Positions 29,740 to 40,988 of a stretch of DNA of 64,000 bases are shown one piece after another. The stretch is taken from contig JAPXFQ010001133.1 of the NCBI GenBank assembly GCA_028564705.1, forward strand, positions 1,550,001 to 1,614,000. Direction: 5' to 3'. Each line of letters begins with the position of its first letter. Positions within the stretch are counted from its first letter, which is position 1. A program made the position numbers and the translations under genes. The notes under the pieces are model-generated. The model was not told the DNA's origin, made no database searches, and was given only the letters and a program-made list of their open reading frames with translations. Source of the stretch: Apricaphanius iberus. Taxonomy: Eukaryota > Chordata > Actinopteri > Cyprinodontiformes > Aphaniidae.

Positions 29740-30042
29740 AGTCTTCTCTGGTTTTAGTATCTTTAGTTATACTCATTCCCAAAGATTTTATCTCATTTTA
29801 ACTGGAATCCCATATAAGTCAGTTTGCTACATATCATGTATTGACATAAGCTCACATTTTTTAAATGTAAATAGAATCCCAATGCGTTAGAAAATATTCC
29901 AATTTTGTTATTATAATCAAAGGGATCTGGACTGTTTTTTTTTTTAGAGAATATAGCTAATAACTCAGCAGCTAAAATAAATAATTATGGAGAAAAGGGA
30001 CAGCCCTGTTTGTTTCCACGATTGATAGTGAATCCTTTAGGT

Positions 30043-30939
30043 CATAGATCACCAACATGGTGCCCATGGGCACCAACGTGCTCTCAGGGACAGCATAAGG
30101 TGCTCTCTGGACATAGCAAAAAATTAAAAAGCAATGAGAGATTAATCAAAATGAAATGATGCATGTTGAAATGCATCTGTTTCCTGTCTTAAATCATTAT
30201 TATTTGTGAGCAATTAAAATGTGATCAGACTTGGCATATTAACATAGAATTACTATTATTATCATATAAGTAAGGGATAATGCCCGACGAGGTGTACATT
30301 ATCAGAAAATAATGGACAAAACGGAGGCGTGAACAGTTGCTTCCACGTCGTCCATTATTTTCTGATAATGTACACCTCGAAGGGCATTATCGCGCTTATA
30401 CCATGGTCACTTACGAAAGAAAGAAATATTTAATCAATTAATAATACTTTAATGTGTTTTAGAATTAAAATTGCGAGGTTTTTTATATAAGTCGAGCGCA
30501 CTATTTAAAATCTCCCGTATACAGGCGTTGCCAAGCAACCTAGCCAAAGCGAGCCGACCGCAGCGATTTATCAGTGAGGGGAAGTGAGACGATGGCTTTA
30601 CCTTACGTTACGTGATACAAAATATCATTTCAGAAGGCCAGTACACTACTTACTGCTTGTGTGTGTCCAGAGGATGATGCAAATAACTTTGAGTCTCCGT
30701 TGCCATTTGAGCCAGAGCAATAATTTAGAACTGTCATCTGGCAATTTGACGGGAATCCTTTCCTAGGTGAACATTATCACTTTTTAATGTACACCCTCCA
30801 GCCAATCAGAATTGAGTTTTCACCCCAACCATGGTATAACTACAGATAAACCATGCAACTGTGTAATGTACAGGTAGCCCTTTGTATTACTAAGCACCCT
30901 TTGTGTAGCTCTCAGTATCCAAAAGGTTGGTGACCCCTG
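30043..30939. mobile_element. hAT element, non-autonomous (897 bp)
   Basis: Ends are CATAGATCACCAAC and GTTGGTGACCCCTG (inverted, 11 of 14 matching). The 8-bp duplication CTTTAGGT flanks it exactly (30035-30042 and 30940-30947). No transposase reading frame. It interrupts an L1-like relic and itself contains a strong hairpin (30276-30391). Confidence 0.9.
30276..30391. repeat. 42-bp near-perfect inverted repeat (hairpin)
   Basis: Arms 30276-30317 and 30350-30391 pair at 40 of 42 positions, separated by 32 bases. The arm contains GAGGTGTACATTATCAGAAA. It is inside the hAT element at 30043-30939. It may be the palindromic core of another small element nested there. Confidence 0.9.
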
Positions 30940-31389
30940 CTTTAGGTGTTCCTTGGGGGAGAGAAACTGAGCTATTAATATCCTCATACTTTATATGTAT
31001 CACTTTAATAAACTCTGTACAGAATCCAAAATATTCTGACGTTTTTATAATACAACAGAATCGAATGCTACGTAAAGATCCAAATTATAATCTACTTAAT
31101 CAAGGACTAATCTGATTTTATTATGTATAGACCTATCTTTTATAAATGCTGATTGTGTTTTACCATCTGTCCAATACCACTTTTCAAACAATTTGCAAAA
31201 ACAAAAGTAAATAATTTGTAATCCACTTACATTGCTAGTGTAAGCACAAAACAATGAATTTAAGGTGGTCTAGCAGTACAGAAACAGTTATATATGATTC
31301 ACATAAAGTCTGATTGACTTAAATATATGAGAATGATAGTAAATATACCAGAAAGTGCATGGTTTTATATAAATGAATATGAAAAACAT

Positions 31390-32052
31390 CTCAGCTGTGT
31401 TGGGAGCCCTGCCAAGATTCTTGTCATGGGGCCCATAATTCTTAGCAGCGCCCCTGCCCGCCTCACCCGAAGAGCCATCAGGGTCGCAGGCGATCCCACT
31501 CACCCCTCCCACAGCCTCTTCAGCCTGCTGCTGGCGGGTAAAAGACTGCGGAGTCCCCAGGTCAGAATCAGCAGGCTCAAGGACAGTTTTTTCCACCAGG
31601 CAGTCAGGACACTAAACTCCCTCCCTGCTCTGCCTCCCCTCCCCTCCTTATCTGCCCCCTACCACAGACAGACACCCTTACACCCCCCCGGAGCCTCCCC
31701 GCCAGCATCTGACATCATGCCACTCCCCTCCCTCCCCCCCTCCCTCACACATACACACCAAACTCACGGTCTATGCTTCCACCCACCTGCTATATTGCAC
31801 TATCTGCACTACACTGCCTCACTTACAAAAAAATGGTAATTACTATTGATAAGAGTTATGTTTACGGTTTATTGTCTTTTTATATACTATTGTTTATACT
31901 GTTTATAGTTGTGTATCTTTTTATCTTCATAATATTTTATATTTTCTACTTATTGCCTTTTTGCAACGTGGTCCGAGAGCACCGAAATTTCATCTGTGCT
32001 GTATGCAATGCATACTAGCAAATTTGACAATAAAGTTGACTATGACTATGAG
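31390..32052 (+). mobile_element. LINE 3' end (CR1/L2/Rex1-like)
   Basis: Plus-strand reading shows ARLTRRAIRVAGDPTHPSHS and SLLLAGKRLRSPQVRISRLKD, then FFHQAVRTLNSLP, the usual C-terminus of fish endonuclease-RT LINEs. A pyrimidine-rich 3'UTR follows and it ends GACAATAAAGTTGACTATGA, the typical tail. It could be the displaced 3' part of the LINE at 26155-28316 or a separate truncated copy. Confidence 0.7.
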
Positions 32053-32840
32053 TAACATCAGTAAATACTAAGAAAAGTAATATTAATAACCATTATATTA
32101 TATATAGGCCTATGTTTTAATCATGTTGGTAATTTAAATTAAAGGCTTATTTTTATGCTTTCTAATCTTTTAAACATTTTATGACACTTTATAATATTAT
32201 TTGGCTGAAACCCTTGGTTTAGTTTGTCAATAAAGTTTATTCAAATTCACTTCAGCTCTTCAGCTGTAAGCTAAAGCTAAAGCTAACTAGCTACTCAGTT
32301 TAGTGCATGGAGGATTGGTTCAAAACGGGACCACTGCCTTTACCTGAGCCACTGAAACATTTATCCGGAACAACGTCCTCTGCTGCTGCCTTGTTGTGAC
32401 ATCTGAGCGCAGCGAAGTTATGGTTATGGATCGCTTAGGGACTATTAAAAAAATTCTGTTTCAGCTCAAATCATTTCATCGTTTTCGTGGTTTGAAAGGA
32501 GAGAGGGTAGCTGACTGACAGAGCTGCGTGGGCCATTGTTAATGATTCGTTTGGAGTAAGTAATGATTGTTGTATTAAGCTGCCTGATAGGGTATAATGA
32601 AAAAATTAGGGAAACTTTTTTTTTCTATCGTACTTTTTAATTGACCCCTTTTTTTTCTATCGCAAGTCTCCTCCCCTTACGGTCGGCCCATGGGTCCCCA
32701 ACTGAAAAAATAATGAATGGAATTCAATGGAGCAATAAAAGTTACGAATCAGAAGTCAGAAGTTACATATATGACGTAATTTTGCTAACAGGAGCTAGCA
32801 CTAGCTATAGCACATAAAACCTTCACCTAGAGCTTGTAGA
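32053..32840. other. Intergenic DNA
   Basis: AT-rich DNA with AAAGCTAAAGCTAAC repeats near 32270. Two copies of a CCCCTTTTTTTTCTATCG-like phrase near 32625-32665. Nothing else recognised. Confidence 0.4.
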
Positions 32841-32846
32841 GCTTCT

Positions 32847-33354
32847 CCTCCATGCTGGCTCTCACTCCACCGACTGCTTTACCCCCCACATAGAAGCTAC
32901 TTTCCACATGGTCAGATTTATAGAGGTTTTCTCCGTGTTTAATGCTCCTTTCTTCATCCTGGAGGCTACGACCCTCGCTCTCCTTCTTCTTCTGCAGTTG
33001 TAGTCCACTAAACGTTTTCACATAAAACCTAAAGTAACTTTTATCTCAGCGTTTTCTCTGCATAAAAATTTGTTTTTAAAATCACGGACATCATATGTTC
33101 GATCCACCGCGCATTTCAAACTTGATCAGAAAATAACTTTCATCACTCCATTGACTCTCATTCATTTTTTTTGGCATTTGGAGACCCATGGACCGGAAGT
33201 AGAACGGCGGGGCTTAGGCTCCCCATGGGCTGTAGCCTCCAGGACGAAGAAAGAAGCATTAAACACCGAGAAAACCTCTGTAAATCTGACCATGTGGAAA
33301 GTAGCAGCTATGCTGGGGGTAAAGCAGTCGGTGGAGTGAGAGCCAGCATGGAGG
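32847..33354. repeat. Inverted repeat, arms about 123 bp, with repeat D between
   Basis: The left arm (32847-32969) and right arm (about 33232-33354) are inverted copies. Shared phrases are CATGCTGGCTCTCACTCCAC / GTGGAGTGAGAGCCAGCATG and GTTTTCTCCGTGTTTAATGC / GCATTAAACACCGAGAAAAC. The spacer contains dispersed repeat D (32985-33145). Could be a foldback element or two inverted copies of one repeat. Confidence 0.8.
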
Positions 33355-33479
33355 ACAACATGGACAACGTTGACAACAGTCAGCTAACAACAACAGTAGT
33401 GGGGGAGATTCGTCTTCCTGCCCTCCAGAGAGGAGCTGAGGGGCGGTGCTTGGGTGCGTGACATCATGTTTCAACGTGT

Positions 33480-34534
33480 CTATACTAGGAACCCTGACTT
33501 TAACCCAGCCAACACACCCATTTGGGGCCCACATAGCTGATAGTTGGCACCCACTAAACCCAACTGCGGCCCTGCTAATTTTGTCCTCAGTTTCAATAAT
33601 GGCCCCAAGTGGGTTTTGCCCAGATGGGTTAATGATGGGCCCTGGATGGGCCCCAAGGGCAGCCAGGTATGACAAGTATAGGTTATAATATTTGGGTGCA
33701 CCAAGGAATTAAAAAAATCTCTGATTTGTATATGGGATCCTCCTTGTCCTCGTTTGAACAGATTCAGGCTAAATATAGCCTACTTTGTTCTCATTTTTTT
33801 AGATACCTCCCGGTTTGAGATTTTATATTTAGAAAAACCACATTTGCCTCTAAAGCCTCTTTATCTCCAATAGAGAAATTACTGCTAAAATGTCCAGATA
33901 AGAAAGTGATTGGTTGTTTTTATAATCCGCTTAATCAGACATCTCTCACTCTGACAGTTTCAGAAGCAGTACTACCAAAGCTGGCTGGCCCATGATGGGT
34001 GATGGCCCTCCTTGAGTCACATGAAAAAAGAGAGGAGAAAAAGAGTCTTATTTTTTACTTTTTAAACTTTTAACTTTTTTAAAACTTTTTTTTATTCTTC
34101 TTGCATTTGTCTAAACCCACACTTATTTTGTTTTTCTTTTACCACTTTATAAAAACAGACATTTTGTAGGTTTATCCTACTAAAACACTCTGTCCCCAGA
34201 TACTGACCAACAAAGAAACAGCAGGAGCCAATCATATTTGCCTTCTCAACTGTGTCTTAAAAAGTAGCCAATCAGAATTGGCAAAGTTTCCATCTTTAGT
34301 TTTTTGCTATTTTTCCCTTAGCAACTGACAGCAGACTGCCCAATAGGGGGTACTGAAGATGTTTGGGTGTAGGTAATTTGTAAATTCAATGCTTTTAACT
34401 ACTCTATGATATAATACCATTATAGAAACAAGGTTTATGCTACTCTTAACGAATATGAAAAAGAGTCACTGTGTATGATTAAAAGTATAGGTACAACTTT
34501 AACATTTTTATTTCCCATTACATTCATAACAGTT
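33480..34534. other. Intergenic DNA with a GGGCCCCA-rich repeat
   Basis: At 33500-33665 GGGGCCCACAT, GGCCCCAAGTGGGT, GGGCCCTGGATGGGCCCCAA and similar words recur; this resembles a known fish texture repeat. The rest has no recognised content. Confidence 0.4.
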
Positions 34535-34880
34535 TGTACAACATGTGAAACAAATGTGTCCCAAATCTGTCCACATTATGTTCCAAGTTCACATCATGTT
34601 CTCCTAACTATAGGCTTGTGTTTCACATGTGTCCCACGTGTGATATTTATGTAGCTCATGTGTTTCACATGACACTTTTCCATGTGTTTCATGTTTTTCA
34701 CTTCTGTATCACATTTATTTGATTTGTTTTAAACGTGTGATTTTCATGTTGTCCACATGTGTATCCCATGAGTTTCACATGACACTTCCCCATGTGTTTC
34801 AGACATTTTTACCATGTGTAGTTTTTCCTTTAAAACAAATGTGTTTTTGGCATGTTTTCCACATGTGCTCCATGGACAGT
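34535..34880. repeat. CATGTG-rich degenerate array, copy 2 (inverted)
   Basis: TTTCACATGTGTCCCA, CTCATGTGTTTCACATGACA and GTTTTCCACATGTGCTCCAT occur here. The AAA/TTT side of the motif is on the opposite strand from copy 1 (22336-22790), so the two arrays are inverted relative to each other. Confidence 0.6.
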
Positions 34881-35955
34881 TTTGTCTTTAATGTCTTCTT
34901 TGGTTCCTTTAGGGACCGTCACAGCACTTGTGACTGTTAGTGTTTCCCATTTTTATTTATACATTTCTAGTTCAGCTACAGTTACACTTTGGAAGAGAAA
35001 ATTATTTTATGAAAAAGTAACTACTTTGAGATTAATGTCCCTTTGTATTTTTGCACTATTCAGGACTGCTGTAAAAAAACATCACTAAGTAACTGTAATG
35101 GCATTTAAGACTCTTAATAAAGATGAGAGAGATTCCTTTAAGCGTTTGGAGGTTTTAATAAAAGTTGAATTGATCATACAGGAGAACAGCACAGATCACA
35201 GTGAATGCTGAATGCTGCCCCCCTCCTAACTCCCCAACTACTACCTACTACCCCCTACGACCCCACTCTCTAACAAGCTCATATGAAAATAAGTATTTAT
35301 AAAGTTCAGCAACCTTGCCTCTATCACTTTGAAGACACAACTATTAACCTCAGGGTGGGGATATCTCCGGATGAAGACATCTGGCTCTTTAGCTGTGAAT
35401 AAGTGACTTTTGACATATACAAAACAATGGCAATAGCTTGGGTTATATGTAACACAATAAGAGAAACTCTCAAAACTAAGTATGTAAGAAGAATCAATAT
35501 TTTCTCAGGCAGTGATGTCTTCTCTAACCTCGAACTCAACACCTGTTGTCTGGCTCCTCTGCTCTCAGTGTTAATAATACTAAAAGATTAATCATAATAA
35601 TACATTTTTCGATCACAGTCTCCTACCCATTTATCTAATCTCAAAGATAAATCAAAATACTAAGAAAAATTAACAATCAACAATAACAATTACTAACCTA
35701 AGAGACGGGCAGCATTCAAAAAGAAAGACAATAAAAGTGGTTCAAATAATTTCAATTATTACATGTCACATTGAATCATATCTAACAAAATTATCTAATC
35801 TAAGCATCCATCTTAATGACATTATCTGAACTTCATAACAGCATCTCATACAAAAATCCCGCTAGGGCGTAAGATAAGCAACCTCCAAACTATGGTCGTG
35901 TTGTCCTTGCGCACGACAGGCGGGCAAAAGTATGAGACGGCCCCTAGCCCCATTT
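34881..35955. other. Intergenic DNA
   Basis: GTTTGGAGGTT (35144) and AACCTCCAAAC (35880) stand as an 11-bp inverted pair 740 bases apart and might mark an element. No ORF or duplication supports it. Confidence 0.35.
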
Positions 35956-36103
35956 TACTCTTTACATTTTATATAAGCTACTTTTCACTTTTACTTGAGT
36001 AAAGTTTCAGACTGGTAACTTTATTTGAACTTGAGTACAATGTCATCCCAGCAGTAGTACTTTTACTTGAGTAGAATATTTTAGTACTCTTCCCACCTCT
36101 TTT
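35956..36103. mobile_element. Tol2-like hAT end
   Basis: Read on the minus strand it starts AGAGGTGGGAAGAGTACTAA and has ACTCAAGTAAAA three times within 140 bases. This is the layout of Tol2-type hAT termini with subterminal repeats. The other end was not found. Confidence 0.6.
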
Positions 36104-39100
36104 AATGATGAATGATTGATGTTGTGGCTGAAGCTGTTCCTTTTCTTCCATCTTTCTTTCCTTACTCCTATTCTTCTTTCTTTCCCACCTCCATTCATCC
36201 TCTTCCCTCCTTGTGAATACTCAGATTTGCATAAAACGACTGCAGTAAAGGACTGAGAGGTAGGAAAAGCTGTGTCTGCAAACTTTGGGAAGGCTGAGGC
36301 AGTGAGGAAGAACTGATGTTGGTTAATTTCGGATATAAAAACGACGTTTTTCAGGCCTTGAACTGTGAAGCTTCAACTTTCTGTGAGTCTCTTGAAATCA
36401 GAACCGTTTGTTGTAGTTCAGTGCTTCATGGATCCTGATGACTCAACTGACCTTGCCTTTAAAAATTGCAAATGAAGCCGACAGTAGTTTGATCCAGATT
36501 TGCTTCTATCATCATCATCATCATCATCCTGTTTACCTGTGAGCTGTTTTATGTCTGTGTCAGTGCCATTATTTCCACATCAAGTGGCCAGGTGAAGGTC
36601 GGTCGGTCCAAGCAATGCGCTGAGACACCGAACGCCTCGCCTGGGGGGAACGGGGATGAAAATGGAGGCAGATTCAGAGGGAGACCTTCAGGTTTGATTA
36701 GAGCTTCTCCTTGAGACCAGCTTCCCTCCAACCTCACTCTGCAGGGAGAAATATTTGCTACATTTATTGATCATCCTTTGTTTTTCTGCCGGCAGGACAA
36801 ATAACTTTATCAGCATAAAGATGATGATGTTTCACTATTTTTTCTCCTAGTCAGTAATTCCTGTAAAATAACTGGTCCTGTTGTTGAAGCTTGGCTGGTG
36901 AAGGACATGATTAAAACTGACCGGCTTATTTATAAAAAAATTATATGCATAAACATTAGTCTGATAAATAACAAAAAACAATATTTCTCTCATCTAAACT
37001 AAATGGGCCAAAAGTCAGTGTGAAGGAGTAGAGAGGACCCCCTGCTGGCTGTGTTTCAGTACTGCTGCTAACATGGTTTCCACTGTGGGTTTTGATGCAC
37101 GCTGAGGCGTATTTGGAGTTTGAAACACTAAAACACGGACAAGTGTTTCTGGAGTGGTCCCTGACTGGCACATTCCCACTAGAACCAGTGGCTACCAAGG
37201 TCGGATTATCCAATGGGCATAATGGGCACAGGCCAGGGGCCCCTGCTGTCATCAACCAGCCCTGGTGGTTTGTAGTCGTAGACCATTATCTCTGACTCAG
37301 AAGCTGTTCTCTCTGTCTGAAAGGCAAATTCATATTGAGTTCTGAATGTTTGTCCTGAGAAACATTGAGAAAGAAAACTATTGGACTACATCAGTGACAT
37401 GGACACTGAGGGGATTCTACTGGACGTTCCCTCCAGCTAGAACCCAATCTTCCTTCCCACTGTCACCATGTGCTTCCTCCTTATGACAAAGAAAAGCTAA
37501 TTTTATTGTGTCCACTTTGATTTTTACATAGATAATATAGTATAGCAAATTTTTCTGATGATCTTAAAATAATAACGTTAATTTGTAAAAAATAAGTTTG
37601 TTCCATATCAATATTAAATAGGAGCCAATCAGGGCAGGAGATTTGCTGCCTGTAATAAGTCATTATCTGCCCCATAACACCTTCATTTAACCAGGTTTAG
37701 TTATTAATAATTAGTGATATTCCCCTGTGAGGTCAGAACGTCTCAGAGGTGCTAAACTATTAGCTTCGGGGTGTTTTACAGGCTTTTTATTCCAACCGAT
37801 TCCAACTTACATCACAGCCATCCTCCATTACAGCTGTGTAGTTTGTGTTGGTGGCAGAAATAGAGCCTGCAGAAACTGAACTTAGTCCTATTGGTCCAAA
37901 TATGAACCATGATGATGTCTGCAGTAGCAAGTTCTGTCTATCGCTAACTATTAATAATAAAACCTGGTTAAATGAGGGAGTTTAAGGGCAGATAATGCCT
38001 TATTACTTATTATTGACTCCCATTATATAGATATACGCTGATGGATATAAACTTCTCCTGAAAAACTCCAAGTGGCTCCAACTTGCCTGGGTGAGTAAAC
38101 AAATGTAATATTTAATAAAAATAAGGTTTATCTTGAAAAAAACAAACTTCCCTTTCAAATGCAGCACAGGACATGTTGGAGAATATGACCCAAGTTACCT
38201 GCTTCTCATAGATTTTTCTCATAATTTATCTCCTCCAATAAAAGATTGACCTACATTGTCCCTTCTTGTTTCATCATTAGGTTAAGTGTTCCCACTGAGA
38301 AAATGAAAAATATGCCGCAGGCAACAATTTTTACATGAAGACACAATTCAGCTCCAATTTGAGGCAACAGTATTGTACGCCCGCCCTTCCCCAAGTGGAC
38401 ACTATCCATTTCTGCTTCAAAAAGAAAGCACAAAAAACCCGAATGACAGCTGAGATAAGGAACACTCTGCTCTGCGCTCAATGTGTGGCGGCGCTAAAAA
38501 TACTCCCAGTCTTCTGCTGCCATACCAGTCAGCTGTCAGGATGATTGAGGGGGGGGGATGAAAGGGAGCTGACAGACAGATACTTGTCCAACCATTTGAC
38601 ACGGAGCAGGGAGGAAATATCAGAGGATGAAGAGGAAGAGCAGCGGTAAATTATTGCTGCTGGGAGGAATAAACAGCAGGAGAGTCGTTATTGGAGATTA
38701 GATGGAGTAACCAGTCCCTGTCTGATCGGTGATGGCAGAAAAACTGATGTTAAACACAGGAAAATGATAAAATTATTTGGTTTGGGTTAGTTATTACAGC
38801 ATTGTGTAAGAAACAGTAAAAACTACATACGGAATCCCTCACGACTTTAGTGGAACATCCTGGAGAAAAAGGGAGTTTTTTTCTCTCATTTTGATCGTGT
38901 TAATATGACCAAAAAAAACATAGAAAGTGTTTAATTTTCTACCATCCAGGGACAGATTGGTGCTTTCAAATCTAAATAAGATGAAACAGATAATCTGGAT
39001 CTAGAGGTCTCATCTTATTTAATATAGTTAACTAAATAGGTTTCGTTGTTTGCATCTATTCAAATCATTTCCATTTTCAAAAAAAATAATTCACATCAAT

Positions 39101-39848
39101 ATGTGAACATTTGAAACTTGAAATACAACATGGTTAAAGAAAATTTAAAAAACGAATGAAAACAAACAACATTTAAAAACTAAAAACAAATGTTTAATGA
39201 AGTGTCGAGATTTTCCCAATAACTGTAACCATGAGTCATAACTAGTAGCTGAAAACAGCCAGAATGCTTCAGGGATGGTCTAATACACAACATTTGGTAA
39301 ATGACTGATCATTTTAATGTTGAGGGTGAATTCATCTGTTGCTCATTAAAGTGGCCATTACTAGTATCCATCTATTCTTTCAATATAACTACTGCTTCTG
39401 CAGCAAAAAAACATTTACTTCAACCGTGATATTGTTCCATTATCAAACAACAAAGTTCAATAAACCTGAAGCTCAACAGTTGTTAGATTAAAGGACACTC
39501 CGTTAATCAGATTGTTTACTGAAACAGTGTCCTCACAGGTCTAACTAAAAAGTCAATCAGACAGCTGCAGCTGAAATATAGACCAATCCCAGATCAAAGT
39601 ATTCATCCTTATGACGTTTCATTACCATATGCTCTGTTGTGTATTAAAAAGGGTTGAAAATTTCATCTTGAATCTTTATTCAATTAAAAAAGTTAAAAGG
39701 CCTACATATTTTGTCTTGTTTTATAAATGGGATGTCAAACTGCCATCAGGTTGTTGGTTTGGAGGGATGATTAAATCCACATATTTGCCATATTAATAAT
39801 ATATTCACCCCAGCAGAATGAGCAACAATGACATACCTTTTGTTTAAC
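36104..39848. other. Intergenic DNA, low repeat content
   Basis: The longest stretch without recognised mobile DNA. It holds an (ATC)n microsatellite (36509-36528). Short ORFs on both strands have no flanking splice sites that I can join. At 37680-38000 phrases such as AACCAGGTTTAGTTATTAAT and ATTAATAATAAAACCTGGTTAA are inverted, so a foldback MITE of about 300 bp (about 37620-38015, with GACTCCCATTAT / ATAGGAGCCAAT edges) is possible. Confidence 0.4.
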
Positions 39849-40176
39849 CAGTGGTTCCAAACTTCCCAGTCTCTGACCCAGAAAATAAAAATTTAAGAGG
39901 TCCATGACCCCAACTCCTTATGGAACATACAAGCATTTTTTCTCAGGGCACTTAAAAAGTGTTACAATCGTAACATAACCAACGTCAATAACTAATATAT
40001 GGACCACTAAATGTTGCTTTTCTTAATTCAAGTCCTGGTTTTCATCTTTCTTTTTATTTAACCAATGTAGATGCCCGCTCATTGCCATATCTGGTATCTC
40101 AAGAGAATCTCAGGACCCCACACTTACCTGTTTGTGACCCCCTTTGGGGTCCCGACCCCAACTTTGGGAACTTCTG
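39849..40176. mobile_element. hAT-like MITE (about 328 bp)
   Basis: Ends CAGTGGTTCCAAACTT and AACTTTGGGAACTTCTG are inverted with gaps, of the fish hAT form CAGTGGTTCCCAACC. The flanks TGTTTAAC and GTCTAGAC do not match well, so the target duplication has decayed or the ends are slightly off. Confidence 0.6.
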
Positions 40177-40988
40177 GTCTAGACAATGCAGGCCCAGATT
40201 GGATAATCTGGAGCCCCTAGTGGTCTATATTGGTATTGCAAGGGGTCCTTGACAATAAAATATTTTTCCTTTTAAAGATCCTCTGACATTTATAAAAATA
40301 GACTATTTTATTCAAATGTGACCGACACCTTTATCTACCTAAACAGGTACAGAAGCTAACATGACCTTCTTTGTCTCTTTCACACAGGTGTAATTCACTG
40401 TACAGGTGCTGATCATAAAATTTGAATATTATGGAAAAGATTATTTATTTCAGTATTTCTGTTTAAAAAGTAAAACTTATATATTAGATGAATTCATTAC
40501 ACACTGATATATTTTAAATGTTTTTTTGTTTTAATTTGAATAATTATAACTAATAATAAGCTATTTCGGTATTGCATTGCATTCTGGGGTTTGGGACCCC
40601 GAACAGGCAGAAGCGAAAAGCTGCAAAATTGATTATTTGGAACGGTGGAAAGTTGACAAACTTAAAACATATATTTGCCATAGAGTGCTGCCTCTGTTCA
40701 TGAAGCGTAAAAAGAACTATATGTACCAATGTGTGTAGCTACAGTGCAGAAACTACTGATTGGTCTTGACGAAAGAAGAGGAAAGTAACGTATTCCAGGC
40801 TGATTATACCGGCTTGTTGACATTCCATATAGTGACGATCTCAGACCCACAAACGCTGTTAGACGGATGGGAAGAAGGGAATGCTGTCATGCAGTTTTCA
40901 TAAGGGATTTCTTGATTGTTAAATATACGCGACATGGCTAGCAATTAGCACGTAGCTTATTAGTTTCCATCATGCTTTTAAACGCTTA

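Larger units (their letters stand above)
29740..31190 (-). pseudogene. L1-like RT relic split by a hAT insertion
   Basis: On the minus strand 31170-30950 reads FIKDRS and related L1 palm-entry phrases. After the hAT element (30043-30939), 30042-29890 reads GFTINRGNKQGCPFSP, the B motif (RQGCPLSP type) of an L1 reverse transcriptase. The order of the two parts is right for one original copy. Stops and AT drift make it non-functional. Confidence 0.6.

Noticed and set aside
31327..31839. 170-codon plus ORF as a host gene
   Set aside because: Its sequence is the C-terminus of a LINE followed by pyrimidine-rich 3'UTR; no splice context.
35144..35890. GTTTGGAGGTT / AACCTCCAAAC as element ends
   Set aside because: Eleven bases could pair by chance over 740 bases; no duplication and no known family.
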